Shown here piece by piece: positions 17,833 to 26,448 of a DNA stretch of 37,871 nt. The notes beneath the pieces are model-generated. The model had not been told where the DNA came from. It worked only from the letters and a program-made list of their open reading frames with translations, and did no database searches. Position 1 is the stretch's first letter. Every line of letters begins with the position of its first letter. Source of the DNA: an uncultured Bacteroidales bacterium (GTDB lineage: Bacteria; Bacteroidota; Bacteroidia; Bacteroidales; Muribaculaceae); NCBI GenBank assembly GCA_946011725.1, contig CAMGBT010000015.1, positions 1 to 37,871 of the forward strand, read 5' to 3'. Position numbers and translations under genes: made by a program.

Positions 17833-18864
17833 TTACTTTTTCGCAGCCAGTGCTTTCTGCCACTTCCACGCCGAGGCCATGGTGTCGGCCAGCGGGGTTT
17901 CGGCCTTCCAGCCGAGTACGGTGTTGGCATAAGTGGGGTCGGCCCACACTTTCACGATGTCGCCCACGCGGCGCGGCGCCATCACGTAGGGCACTTTCAC
18001 GCCGGTAGCTTCCTCGAAAGTGTGAATGAGTTCCAACACCGACACACCGCGACCGGTGCCGAGGTTGAATGTCTCCACAGGCGACAGGTTGCGGCCTTCG
18101 ACCATACGAGCCACAGCCTGCACGTGGGCGCGAGCTAAGTCCACCACGTCGATGAAGTCGCGGATGCACGAGCCGTCGGGGGTGTCGTAGTCGTCGCCGA
18201 ACACGCTCAATTGCTTGCGGATGCCGATGGCGGTTTGGGTAAGATACGGCACCAAATTTTGCGGCACGCCGTTGGGCAGTTCGCCAATCAGCGCCGAGGG
18301 GTGCGCGCCCACGGGGTTGAAATAGCGCAGGATGATGGCGCTGAACGGGGCGCCGGCGGCGATCACGTCGCGGATGATTTCTTCGCAAATTTGCTTGGTG
18401 TTGCCGTAGGGCGAGGTGGCCGGTTTGATGGGCGATTGCTCGGTGACGGGGTTCTCGTCCGGCTCGCCGTAGACGGTGCACGACGATGAGAACACGATGC
18501 CTTTCACCTGATTTTCAGGCATTAAGTCGAGCAAATTGATCAGGGTGTTGAGGTTATTGCGGTAGTAGGGCAACGGCTTCTCCACGCTCTCGCCCACGGC
18601 CTTCGAGGCGGCGAAGTTGATGATGCCGGCCACGTTGGGGTAGTCGGCAAACAGGCGGCGCAGCGTGGCGATGTCTTGGCAGTCGCCCTGCACGAAGTCG
18701 GGGCGCACGCCGGTGATGGCTTCGATGCCGTCGAGCACTTCGATGTTGGAGTTCGACAGGTTGTCGATGATTACCACCGAGTAGCCGGCGTTGATCAATT
18801 CCACTGTGGTGTGCGAGCCGATATAGCCGGTGCCACCGGTAACTAATATGCGTTTCTTTTCCAT
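17833..18864 (-). CDS. galE: UDP-glucose 4-epimerase
   Basis: This 343-residue short-chain dehydrogenase-type enzyme interconverts UDP-glucose and UDP-galactose in the cytoplasm, feeding envelope glycan synthesis. The NAD-binding TGGTGYIG motif is at residues 9-16. The catalytic region shows SSSCTVYG (about 126-133) and YGNTK with Tyr153 and Lys157. Further family signatures are RYFNPVGAHPSALIGE and GTGRGVSVLELI. Length is normal. It starts 2 bp after the stop of the U32 gene, so it is clearly within the operon. Specificity for glucose versus N-acetyl sugars is not settled by the sequence alone. Confidence 0.95.
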   Translation of the reverse strand: MEKKRILVTGGTGYIGSHTTVELINAGYSVVIIDNLSNSNIEVLDGIEAITGVRPDFVQGDCQDIATLRRLFADYPNVAGIINFAASKAVGESVEKPLPYYRNNLNTLINLLDLMPENQVKGIVFSSSCTVYGEPDENPVTEQSPIKPATSPYGNTKQICEEIIRDVIAAGAPFSAIILRYFNPVGAHPSALIGELPNGVPQNLVPYLTQTAIGIRKQLSVFGDDYDTPDGSCIRDFIDVVDLARAHVQAVARMVEGRNLSPVETFNLGTGRGVSVLELIHTFEEATGVKVPYVMAPRRVGDIVKVWADPTYANTVLGWKAETPLADTMASAWKWQKALAAKK

Positions 18865-18866
18865 AA

Positions 18867-20756
18867 CTATTTATCTGAAAAGCGATTAGACGTATATATT
18901 TTCATTTGACAATTTTTGCAATCGAATTCCAACTCCAGCGTGCCAATGGGTGCCACGAGTTTTAGCACGCCCTTGGGCAGGCGGTTGGCGCCGGGAGTTC
19001 GCAGGCAAGCGCCGAGCGACCGTCGCAGGCAGTAGCGCGTGGTCATCACCCGTACCCTACCCTGCTGCGGCTCAACTTCGATGGCCGACTCGGCCACCGT
19101 GGCGCCGTGTTCGGCGTAGAATCGGCGCGATTCGGCGTTGGCCAAGTTGTCGTGGTAGGTGGTGGTCACTCCGGCCAGGGCATCCGCAGGGAGTTCGCAG
19201 GGCTTGCGCTGCGGGCGGCGGCGCGAGATATTCCACACGTTTTCAAGCAGTTGCAAGGCTTCGCGCCGCAATGCCGCCAACGCCGACGAAGGCACAAACA
19301 AGCCGCCAAGCCGGTCGTCGAGCCGGCGCAGGCGGTAGTGGGTATTGCCCAACTTGCCCAGCAGCTCGCGCCGCTGCGTCGTCTGCGGCGAGCGTGCCAT
19401 GTCGGTGAAGGCCAGCTCGGTGGTGGCCGTGGCGCGGCATCCGCGTTCGTCGCTCACATCCAAGGCCAAGCGCCCGTCAGCTGTCCGACGCAAGGTAAAG
19501 TCCACTGCCACAGTGCGTTGCGCCGTATCGGTACGCTGAAGCATCGCCTCGCGCTCGGCATCGCTGTTGCGGTACAACTCGGTGCCGCGCCGTGTGGGCA
19601 CATCGCCGCCGGGCGCCGGATACACGTACTGCCCATCCACGCGGTTCACGCGGAATCCGGTGAAGCCGCGCTGCGGGTCAAACCATCCGAGGCCGTCGCC
19701 ATTGTGCAGTGGCACACTACTTTTAACGCGCAATCGGCGCTGTTCAACCGCCTCAACCACAGCCACTTGCAGGCCAACAAACTTGGGCGTGCTCCACGAG
19801 GTGATGGCCCGATCGGCCTGCGCCGTGAGGAAGTATGGGGTGAAGCCGCGGTTGAACGCGGCCTTCAAATCAGCTTTGAAATTGACCTGCGCACGGCCAT
19901 GCGAACTGCGCCGATAGCGTTCGGGATTCCGCGCCACAAGCTCGTCGAGCGCACGGCTGTAGGCCGCCGTCACGGTCTTCACATATGAAATCGGCTTTAA
20001 CCGGCCTTCAATTTTGAAGCTGCTCACGCCGGCATCGGCCATCTGTTGCAGGTAGTCGAGGCGGTTCATGTCGGCCAGCGACAGCCAGTGGCGCTCCGCT
20101 CCCTTCCCATCGGGCAAATTCTGCACGGGATGCCCGGCGCCGTCGGCCAAAGTATACTTCAGCCGGCATATTTGCGGACACTGGCCGCGGTTGGCGCTGC
20201 GATTGGCCAACACCTGTCCGGCATGGCAATCGCCGCTGTAGCTCACGCACAATGCGCCGTGTACAAACGCCTCAATAGCAGCACCTTGCGCCGCTTTGGC
20301 CGCCTCGGCAATCTGCTCCAACGAGAACTCGCGCGGCACCACGATCTGCGCGAAGCCGGCTTGCGCCAACCGCGCGATTTTCTGCGGTGTGCGGCTGTCC
20401 CACTGGGTGCTGGCATGCAGTTCGATGGGCGGGATGTCCATGGTCAGCAGCGCCGGGTCTTGCACAATGAGTGCATCGACGCCCACGCGCCACAGTTCTC
20501 GAATCATCTGCGCAACTTGCTGTAATTCAGCGTCGTAAAGTATGGTATTCACTGTCACATACACCCGCACGCCGTAAGGCCGTGCGGCTGCCGTCACCGC
20601 GGCGATTTCTTCAATGGAATTGCCGGCCGAAGCACGCGCACCGAACGCCGGAGCACCGATATACACAGCGTCGGCGCCGTGCTGAATGGCGGCGATGGCT
20701 GTGGCGGCATCCCGCGCCGGCGCCAGCAGTTCCAATGTCCGAATCTTACTCGCCAT
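18867..20756 (-). CDS. peptidase U32 family protein (RlhA/YegQ-like)
   Basis: This 629-residue protein has the U32 signature EAFVHGALCVSYSGDC followed by SANRGQCPQICRLKY. The conserved cysteines are at about 170, 177, 193 and 197 and are likely iron-sulfur ligands. The N-terminal TIM-barrel-like half starts LELLAPARDAATAIAAIQHGADAVYIG. The long C-terminal part corresponds to the extra region of large Bacteroidetes members. E. coli relatives hydroxylate 23S rRNA C2501 (RlhA) or act in tRNA or ubiquinone hydroxylation, so the peptidase label is historical. The gene overlaps the upstream PHP gene by 11 bp and is followed by galE after 2 bp. An RNA-modification role is the best guess. Confidence 0.88.
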   Translation of the reverse strand: MASKIRTLELLAPARDAATAIAAIQHGADAVYIGAPAFGARASAGNSIEEIAAVTAAARPYGVRVYVTVNTILYDAELQQVAQMIRELWRVGVDALIVQDPALLTMDIPPIELHASTQWDSRTPQKIARLAQAGFAQIVVPREFSLEQIAEAAKAAQGAAIEAFVHGALCVSYSGDCHAGQVLANRSANRGQCPQICRLKYTLADGAGHPVQNLPDGKGAERHWLSLADMNRLDYLQQMADAGVSSFKIEGRLKPISYVKTVTAAYSRALDELVARNPERYRRSSHGRAQVNFKADLKAAFNRGFTPYFLTAQADRAITSWSTPKFVGLQVAVVEAVEQRRLRVKSSVPLHNGDGLGWFDPQRGFTGFRVNRVDGQYVYPAPGGDVPTRRGTELYRNSDAEREAMLQRTDTAQRTVAVDFTLRRTADGRLALDVSDERGCRATATTELAFTDMARSPQTTQRRELLGKLGNTHYRLRRLDDRLGGLFVPSSALAALRREALQLLENVWNISRRRPQRKPCELPADALAGVTTTYHDNLANAESRRFYAEHGATVAESAIEVEPQQGRVRVMTTRYCLRRSLGACLRTPGANRLPKGVLKLVAPIGTLELEFDCKNCQMKIYTSNRFSDK

Positions 20757-21567
20757 GTTTTATCTTATTAAGGATGTCAAAGGCCTGTTGCCGCGAGGCC
20801 TCCACGCGGTCGGCATAGTGCGCGTCGGAGTTGACCATCAGCGGCACGCCGGCCTCCACCAACCGCGCCCAATAGCGGGTGTGGGGGAAGAAGCGGCCAT
20901 GCTCGCCGTAGGCTTTCGTATTGATTTCGACCACCACACCCGAAGCCTCTATCTGCTTGATATAGTGGTCGATAAGATCCTGATACCATCCCTCATCTTC
21001 GATTCCGGGACGATACAGTGATGCGTTATGGCCAATTTTGTCGAAATGGCCCAAGATGTCGAAGCCGCCGTCGCTCAACATTTGCTGCGACTGCGCGTAA
21101 TAAGCCTCCACCACGTAACGGATGTCGCGGTGAAAGTGCTCATCCATCCGTTGGCGGAAGTGCTCAAAGCGGCCGTCGATGTCCACGTACTCGCCGCCCT
21201 GCGCCGGGATAAAGTGCACTGAACCAATGGAATAGTCCAGCCCCATGTCAGTGAAATACGGTGTGGCCGGGCCCCATTGGCTGCCCAAGTAGTCGATTTC
21301 CATGCCGCAATACAACCGACAGCGCCCGGCCAATTTCTGTCCGACGCGCTGCAATTCCGTCCGATACTCGGCCACCGATTCTGCCGTCATGTTGCACGGC
21401 GATTCCACCGGTATGGGCGAGTGCGGCGTGAATCCCAAGTGCAGAAAACCGGCATCAGCCGCAGCCGTTGCGATGGCCTCGAGCGTGTCGCGGCCATCGC
21501 AAAACTGGGTGTGGCTGTGAAAGTTATACCTGTGAGTGCTTGATATAATTTGCTTAAAATCAATCAT
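20746..21567 (-). CDS. PHP-domain phosphatase, histidinol-phosphatase-like (HisK/HisJ)
   Basis: This 273-residue cytoplasmic metal-dependent enzyme is of the PHP superfamily. Metal-ligand motifs appear in order: FHSHTQFCDG (about 16-25), the TPHSP segment, GMEIDY, GSVHF, DILGHFD and NSDAH. The length fits HisJ-type histidinol-phosphatases, which remove phosphate from histidinol phosphate in histidine synthesis. There are no other his biosynthetic genes nearby, so a different phosphoester substrate is possible. It starts 9 bp after floA and overlaps the U32 gene. Confidence 0.85.
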   Translation of the reverse strand: MIDFKQIISSTHRYNFHSHTQFCDGRDTLEAIATAAADAGFLHLGFTPHSPIPVESPCNMTAESVAEYRTELQRVGQKLAGRCRLYCGMEIDYLGSQWGPATPYFTDMGLDYSIGSVHFIPAQGGEYVDIDGRFEHFRQRMDEHFHRDIRYVVEAYYAQSQQMLSDGGFDILGHFDKIGHNASLYRPGIEDEGWYQDLIDHYIKQIEASGVVVEINTKAYGEHGRFFPHTRYWARLVEAGVPLMVNSDAHYADRVEASRQQAFDILNKIKHGE

Positions 21568-21576
21568 TTACCACAG

Positions 21577-22557
21577 TTACTTGGCAGGAGAGTCGAGCAC
21601 GTCGCCCTCGGCCAGCGAGGTGCGCATGCGGGTGTCGGCCTCCACATTTTTGAGGCGATAATAGTCCATGATGCCGAGGTTGCCCGAGGCAAAGGCGGCG
21701 GCCATGGCGCGCGGCAGTTCGGCTTCGGCTTCGATCACCTTGGCGCGGGCTTCCTGGGCCTTGGCCTTCATTTCCTGTTCGAGGGCGATAGCCATCGCAC
21801 GGCGTTCTTCGGCCTTGGCTTGCGCGATGTTCTTGTCGGCTTGCGCTTGGTCCATTTGCAGCACGGCGCCGATGTTTTTACCGATGTCGATGTCGGCGAT
21901 GTCAATTGACAAGATTTCGAAAGCGGTGCCGCTGTCCAAGCCCTTGCTCAGCACTAATTTGGAGATGCTGTCGGGGTTTTCGAGCACTAATTTGTGCGAT
22001 ACGCTCGAGCCGATCGACGACACGATGCCTTCGCCTACGCGGGCCAACACGGTGTCTTCGCCGGCGCCGCCCACCAACTGGTGGATGTTGGCGCGAACGG
22101 TCACACGTGCCTTGGCTATGAGCTGGATACCGTCCTTGGCCACAGCCGTAACAGGCGGTGTGTCAATCACTTTCGGGTTCACGCTCATTTGCACGGCTTG
22201 GAACACGTCGCGACCGGCAAGGTCGATGGCGGTGGCCATCTTAAAGCCCAACGGGATGTTGGCCTTCGCAGCCGACACCAACGCGTGCACCACGCGCTCG
22301 GGGTTACCGCCGGCCAAATAGTGAGCTTCCAGTTCGTCACGGCTCACGTCCTGCAAGCCGGCCTTGTGCGCTTCAATCAACGCGCGAACGATCACCGCAG
22401 CCGGCACTGTGCGGATGCGCATCAGCACCAACTGTATCAGCGAAATCTTCACACCACTCACCCGCGCCGAAATCCACAAGAAGAACGGGCAGTAGTAGAA
22501 GAAGATGCACAGCAACAATATTGCCGCACCTACTAATAATACAAGGGTTAATTCCAT
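21577..22557 (-). CDS. floA: flotillin-like protein FloA
   Basis: This 326-residue membrane-associated scaffold protein is of the UPF0365/FloA family. There is a hydrophobic N-terminal hairpin (about 4-30), then a SPFH-like region (about 50-220; [34 protein letters not shown]). The C-terminal half is Ala/Glu/Lys rich and helical ([24 protein letters not shown]), typical of flotillin coiled coils. In other bacteria FloA organises membrane microdomains. It lies 11 bp after the PD40/TPR gene. Length and motif order are normal, so the call is firm. Confidence 0.95.
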   Translation of the reverse strand: MELTLVLLVGAAILLLCIFFYYCPFFLWISARVSGVKISLIQLVLMRIRTVPAAVIVRALIEAHKAGLQDVSRDELEAHYLAGGNPERVVHALVSAAKANIPLGFKMATAIDLAGRDVFQAVQMSVNPKVIDTPPVTAVAKDGIQLIAKARVTVRANIHQLVGGAGEDTVLARVGEGIVSSIGSSVSHKLVLENPDSISKLVLSKGLDSGTAFEILSIDIADIDIGKNIGAVLQMDQAQADKNIAQAKAEERRAMAIALEQEMKAKAQEARAKVIEAEAELPRAMAAAFASGNLGIMDYYRLKNVEADTRMRTSLAEGDVLDSPAK

Positions 22558-22568
22558 AGCTTTGAGAG

Positions 22569-23993
22569 TTAGAGATATTGATTTAAATAGTTGATTTCCT
22601 GACGAATAGCTGAATTAGTCAGCGTGCGCAATTCGCGCCGCGCCGCCTCCAATTCGTGCTCCAAATCCAAGATGTCGGAAGCCACATCGTTGCTGCCACG
22701 GCTATATGCCAAGCGAAGCGAATCTAATCGCCGCTCCAAATTGGTGCAGCGCAGTCGGCAATCGATGGCGCGAGCCATCGTGCTGCGCGCTTCATCGCTC
22801 TGAAAGTCAGAGAGTTGGTGATACACCAACTTATTGTCGCCAATGGGCAAGTTGAACACTCGCCCGGGCGAGTTCACGGCCACGCGTTGCGATGGCTCGT
22901 TGGCCGCAACAGCAGCCAACAGTCCGGAATAGTCGGCACCGGGCTTCTGCGTGAGCGAGATGTCGCTCAACCGCGCCAACCCGCGCAAGTTCGGGTCGTC
23001 CGTCGGCACATTCTGCCGCGCCGACGACGGCACGAACACATAGATGGTCACCTTGCCCGGAATGCTATTGCGGTCGGTGGCCCACCAGCCCACACCGGTA
23101 GTCTCATCGATGGCCAGCAGGTAGTCATTGGCCGTGGAATTGTAAGGCATGCCCACGTTCTGCGGCAGCAAGAAGCCGTCATCGCTGCGGCGCGTCAAAA
23201 AGATGTCGTAACCGCCTATCGACCCTTCGCCATCGCTGGCAAAGTACAAGGTCAGGCCGTCGGCCATCAAAAACGGGTACTCGGCATTGCCGCCGCCGGT
23301 GAGGTCTTCGCCCGCCAGCGGTGCCGGCGAATCCAACGTGCCGTCGTCCAAAATATCGGCCGACATCAGCACGAAATAGTCGGCCGTATCCGGCTGAGCG
23401 TAAAACAGTTCGGTGTTGCTCTGCGGCAGAAAGCCCATCTCCACGTCGGCCATGCCGAGCGTGGCGCCGCTCACAAAACGGCCCGCCTCCGGAGCCAAGC
23501 GATACGCAGTGAAGAACGCTTCGGCATCCACCGTCAGCGAGTCAATCACCTCAATTTGCTCCACGCGTTGCAACATATTTTCCATCAGCACCACTCGCGA
23601 GTGCTCCGCGTCAAATGCCTCTTCATCAGCGATTTGACGACGTGCACGCGTCATCAGCGTGCTGTATTTATCGAAGTACGACAGCGCATCCGCGGCGCGG
23701 TAATCATCCGCGGCAATCCGCCCCAAGGCGTAAGCCGCCTCCGGCACATCGCGCGTCAGCGCCGTCTCCAAAAACGGCACCGCTTCTTCCACGCGATTCA
23801 GCGCCACCAGCGTGGCTCCGTGCCAATAACTCACATTGCCATTGCGCGGCGACTTGCGCTGCAACTGTTCCAAGATGACCAGTGCGTCCTCGTACCGGCC
23901 CTCCCTATATAACTTCTTGGCATCATCTATCGGCGCAGCCACCGCTACAGCAGCCACCGCCATCAGCAATCCCAAAACAAATTTTCTAATCAT
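22569..23993 (-). CDS. exported TPR/PD40 (WD40-like propeller) protein
   Basis: This 474-residue protein has an N-terminal signal peptide (about 1-20, ending AAVAVAAP). TPR-like helices (about 22-130) contain [21 protein letters not shown] and the [22 protein letters not shown] repeat. A beta-propeller region with PD40-like strands follows (about 200-330; [29 protein letters not shown]). The C-terminal part is a helical coiled segment (about 400-470). Related Bacteroidetes proteins such as PorE also carry an OmpA domain; none is seen here. The product is likely periplasmic or outer-membrane associated. It is the first gene of a seven-gene operon, and its ATG is only about 10 nt below the predicted transcription start. 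Confidence 0.8.
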   Translation of the reverse strand: MIRKFVLGLLMAVAAVAVAAPIDDAKKLYREGRYEDALVILEQLQRKSPRNGNVSYWHGATLVALNRVEEAVPFLETALTRDVPEAAYALGRIAADDYRAADALSYFDKYSTLMTRARRQIADEEAFDAEHSRVVLMENMLQRVEQIEVIDSLTVDAEAFFTAYRLAPEAGRFVSGATLGMADVEMGFLPQSNTELFYAQPDTADYFVLMSADILDDGTLDSPAPLAGEDLTGGGNAEYPFLMADGLTLYFASDGEGSIGGYDIFLTRRSDDGFLLPQNVGMPYNSTANDYLLAIDETTGVGWWATDRNSIPGKVTIYVFVPSSARQNVPTDDPNLRGLARLSDISLTQKPGADYSGLLAAVAANEPSQRVAVNSPGRVFNLPIGDNKLVYHQLSDFQSDEARSTMARAIDCRLRCTNLERRLDSLRLAYSRGSNDVASDILDLEHELEAARRELRTLTNSAIRQEINYLNQYL

Positions 23994-24009
23994 ACAAACA
24001 TATTTTTCG

Positions 24010-24040
24010 CAAAATTACGAAAAAATTCCGACACCGCAAA
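24010..24040 (-). promoter_or_regulatory. consensus promoter of the PD40-floA-galE operon
   Basis: On the minus strand TTTG (24037-24040, at the end of a T run) is followed by exactly 19 bp and TAATTTTG (24010-24017). Both boxes fit the Bacteroidetes consensus. The operon start codon at 23993 is only about 16 bp below the -7 box, giving a very short leader. Confidence 0.8.
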
Positions 24041-24070
24041 AAAATCCCACGCAAAAAAGCGCCGTCCTTC

Positions 24071-24202
24071 CACGCTCTTTCATTCAAGGCGCAGTGGTGA
24101 GTCAAACGAAGGAACGAATAAACGAAATAACGAATTTTTATAAATTTCGTTTACTCGTTTATTCGTTATATTCGTTTCGACACTATTCACAATGGCTCAG
24201 TG
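24071..24202. mobile_element. degenerate relative of the 14973-15107 MITE-like element
   Basis: The left end CACGCTCTTTCATTCAA resembles the terminal repeat CACGGCTCTTTCATTTAA of the intact element. The centre has a perfect 12-bp inverted pair, ACGAATAAACGA at 24114-24125 and its complement at 24155-24166. These words are also similar to the ACGAA-rich centre of the other copy. The right end is only weakly complementary (CTCAGTG at 24196-24202) and overlaps the RHS remnant. No target duplication is visible. The call rests on similarity of end and centre, so the boundary at 24202 is approximate. Confidence 0.55.
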
Positions 24203-24499
24203 TAAATAATTGGGTTGGAGGCGCTGTAAGCGTAGGGGCTGAGGTGGGTGCGGCAGGCCGTAGGGGTAGTAGCCCACATGCTGTGTGCACCGGTGGAGCG
24301 AGTCGGAGGTCATCACCACGCTGCGGCGGTAGTCGGTGTGGAGGTAGTGGACGGCACCGTCGCTGTCGAAGTAACCGCCGTCGAAGTAGCTGTAAAGCGA
24401 GCTGACAGCGCCGAGTGGCGTGACGCTAAATACATGGTCATCAACGTAATAGCCATCACTATCTATTCTGAATACTGTTCTTGTCATCTTTATTTGCAT
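24187..24499 (-). pseudogene. RHS-repeat protein remnant
   Basis: The frame from 24499 gives 100 residues. They include FDGGYFDSDGAVHYLHTDYRRSVV, HVGYYPYGLP, the recognisable end of an RHS core (compare the usual YYLKDHLGN and YYPYG signatures). After YYPYGLP the sense shifts by one base into another frame, which encodes HLSPYAYSASNPI, the RHS core end motif SPYAYC-NNP, and stops at 24187. About 50 residues normally between these motifs are missing. It is therefore a short deletion-bearing fragment of a large RHS toxin/polymorphic protein, not a functional gene. Its right neighbour 24539-25438 is AT-rich like it, suggesting a common accessory origin. Confidence 0.7.
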
Positions 24500-24538
24500 G
24501 GGGAGGTAGTAAAGAAGACTCCTAATAAAACGTGCGCA

Positions 24539-25438
24539 CTAATACAAGAGCAAGAACTCTTCTATTCGCTCTTTCCAAGTGATTTTTCTTGGGATGCGTT
24601 TGTAGAAAGTGAAACGCTCGCCGTTCTCAAATTCGTAGTAGAGAATGCCTCTATTTTTATCTAACTGGATCTCAGTCGTTTTCGACTCAAGTCTCTGAGG
24701 ATATATGGTTGCACTATTAAGGTCTGTAATTAATCGGTTTTCAGTAACATAGGGCAGTGTATGCGAACCATTTCTATAGATTCCATCGCTACATCTACTA
24801 TCAAATAATAACGAATGAGTTATGGGCCCAATGGAATCATACTTTATTAAATCATACTGAAATTCAGCACGTGCATGATTATGAACAAGCTTACCTTGGA
24901 TCTCTATGTGTGCAAATGAATTTTTCGCATCATAATGCATAAAACATGACAATGGAAAATAATTGTCAATGCAATTTTTATATGTAATTATCAGCGTGTC
25001 ATAATTGTTTTGATTTGATTTGAAAACTATACATTCATCAACCGAATAAGGTTTTGCCCATTCCTTATCAGCCTCAGTGAGGTGGGTCATCGTTGTGTAT
25101 GGTGGAAAAAGCGATAGAAAGATATACACGAAACAAACGTGCAAGAATACCGCAAGAATAATATAAATATATTTTTTTAGCATAATTATTTTATGTCTTA
25201 AAAAATTCAAGATAGTTTCAATCATATGATATTCTAAAACACCCATTTTTCCGACTTCAAGCGGGATCGTTCGTCCAGGAGCAGGGTGAAGCATTATATC
25301 TTGAAGAATACTCAGCGGGTCTCCCCCAATCATGAAGGGGCCTAATTTATGAGCTACAGTTCGATAATTCGTAATATTCTTTGGGCTATAATAGAAGTAA
25401 ATTTTTGCAAAAATAGCACATAAGATAGCAAACAACAA
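24539..25438 (-). CDS. AT-rich orphan membrane-anchored protein, start uncertain
   Basis: I do not recognise this protein. The open frame runs from a TTG at 25438, and the frame is open to 25468 without any ATG. Residues of about 1-18 are hydrophobic, and 30-83 are a soluble-looking stretch (GPFMIGGDPLSILQDI). A second hydrophobic helix begins at the ATG at 25183 (MLKKYIYIILAVFLHVCFVYIFLSLF). About 190 residues of polar beta-rich sequence follow, ending in KRIPRKITWKERIEEFLLLY. Starting at 25183 gives a tidy 214-residue single-pass protein. Yet the upstream 95 codons lack stops despite being AT-rich, so the gene may be N-terminally truncated or a fusion. Base composition is far from its neighbours. 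It lies next to the RHS remnant, so an immunity-type role is conceivable but unproven. Confidence 0.55.
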   Translation of the reverse strand: MLFAILCAIFAKIYFYYSPKNITNYRTVAHKLGPFMIGGDPLSILQDIMLHPAPGRTIPLEVGKMGVLEYHMIETILNFLRHKIIMLKKYIYIILAVFLHVCFVYIFLSLFPPYTTMTHLTEADKEWAKPYSVDECIVFKSNQNNYDTLIITYKNCIDNYFPLSCFMHYDAKNSFAHIEIQGKLVHNHARAEFQYDLIKYDSIGPITHSLLFDSRCSDGIYRNGSHTLPYVTENRLITDLNSATIYPQRLESKTTEIQLDKNRGILYYEFENGERFTFYKRIPRKITWKERIEEFLLLY

Positions 25439-25561
25439 TAGTATTCCTAAATAATTAGTATTAATTAACTATTGTATACATATATTATCATAAAAATGGT
25501 AATTGCAACTACTTGGAAGTATTATTTTCGCCGGCAGTCGAGGGAGGCAAAGGATGGGCTT

Positions 25562-26254
25562 TCACCTGATGGAGGGGGAGTGGCGGCGCAATTGTTTGCG
25601 GCGGAGGCGTTCGATGGCGCGGCGTTGGGCGCGGGGAAGTGGGAGGGCCGGGTTGTCGAAGAGGAAGGTAGCAGCTTGTTCGGCGGTGGGTGGTTCGGGG
25701 TTGTCGATGAGGCCAAGTTGGCGGGTAAGGGTGATGAAGTTGTCGAGGTAACGGTGGTCATCGGCGGTGTGGACGAGCTTGCCGGTGACAATGAGGTGGA
25801 AGTAGCTGTTGAGCACGGCGAGCAGGTATTGGTCGGGACAGCGGCGGAGGTATTTCACCATTTCGGGGGTGAAGTAGGTGTCGGGCAGCTCAGCTTCCGC
25901 TTCGCCACAGGCCCCACGGCGGACGTCGGGCGCTTCCGCGCCGCTCGGCTGCCGCCTCGCCACCGAACCGCACCGCGGCGATTCGCTTCGCTCCGCCGAA
26001 CCGGTGGCGGCTTCTTTTTCGGCAGCGGCTTTTTGGGCTTTGCGCTCGGCGGCTTTGGCTCGGCGGGCGGCGGCTTGTTCGGCCTTCTTTTGATGGACGG
26101 CAGCGGAGACTTTGGTGAGGTTGGCCGCAGGAGAGTTGTTGCGCTGAAGGACGGCGTCGTTGATAGCGGTGCGGATTTCGGTGATGACTTGGTCGGCAAC
26201 TTTGGCGCTGCAGCGACCGAGAACGGCGGTGAGGGTTGTAAAATCGTGTGTCAT
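25562..26254 (-). CDS. hypothetical protein with an Ala/Lys/Arg-rich coiled-coil segment
   Basis: This 230-residue cytoplasmic protein has no signal or membrane helix, and I do not recognise the family. Residues of about 1-50 look globular (MTHDFTTLTAVLGRCSAKVADQ). About 55-85 form an Ala/Lys/Arg-rich helix (QKKAEQAAARRAKAAERKAQKAAAEKEAA). About 86-125 are encoded by a GC-rich palindromic insert. About 125-220 form a second globular part (YFTPEMVKYLRRCPDQYLLAVLNSYF, HRYLDNFITLTRQLGLI). A TAACTTTG box with a TTTTG 22 bp upstream precedes it. It is convergent with nothing and divergent from the M13 peptidase gene. Confidence 0.7.
   Translation of the reverse strand: MTHDFTTLTAVLGRCSAKVADQVITEIRTAINDAVLQRNNSPAANLTKVSAAVHQKKAEQAAARRAKAAERKAQKAAAEKEAATGSAERSESPRCGSVARRQPSGAEAPDVRRGACGEAEAELPDTYFTPEMVKYLRRCPDQYLLAVLNSYFHLIVTGKLVHTADDHRYLDNFITLTRQLGLIDNPEPPTAEQAATFLFDNPALPLPRAQRRAIERLRRKQLRRHSPSIR
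25892..26008. repeat. GC-rich palindromic insert inside a coding region
   Basis: The plus strand contains TCGGCTGCCGCCTCGCCAC at 25945-25963, which matches the core of the dispersed 37-nt repeat at 17-18 of 19 positions. A weaker second match starts at 25892. CGCCACCG (about 25958) is complementary to CGGTGGCG (about 26001), so the DNA can fold. The segment stays in frame with the hypothetical gene and encodes a low-complexity Ser/Arg/Glu/Ala stretch. It may be an insertion tolerated in a linker. Confidence 0.5.
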
Positions 26255-26280
26255 AATTTTGAAGATTAAGAATTATGGCA

Positions 26281-26314
26281 CAAAGTTAGCGCGAAATTTT
26301 GCTCGCGTTTCAAA
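26281..26314 (-). promoter_or_regulatory. putative promoter of the hypothetical gene at 25562-26254
   Basis: The minus strand carries TAACTTTG at 26281-26288, matching TAnnTTTG, with TTTG at 26311-26314 upstream at 22 bp, one base beyond the usual range. The ATG at 26254 lies 26 bp below the box. Confidence 0.55.
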
Positions 26315-26448
26315 ATTTGGTTCACGCGACCAAATTTTCGAGTTTTTAGCGAAGTGGATGACGATTGCGAATACGAATTTCTTGAATCTCACGAATAATA
26401 AGGAGCCGTGGAGGTATGTTTATCGATTTACCCTGTTCTTCGCTTTTA

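Noticed and set aside
22815-23912. Plus-strand open frame of about 365 codons opposite the PD40/TPR gene
   Set aside because: The sense gene has a signal peptide, TPRs and a consensus promoter. The antisense product is Arg/His/Val-rich and featureless.
26391-26412. CACGAATAA and GAGCCGTG words near 26391-26412 as a third MITE copy
   Set aside because: Only short words match, in the wrong spacing for the terminal repeats of the element at 14973-15107, so chance cannot be excluded.
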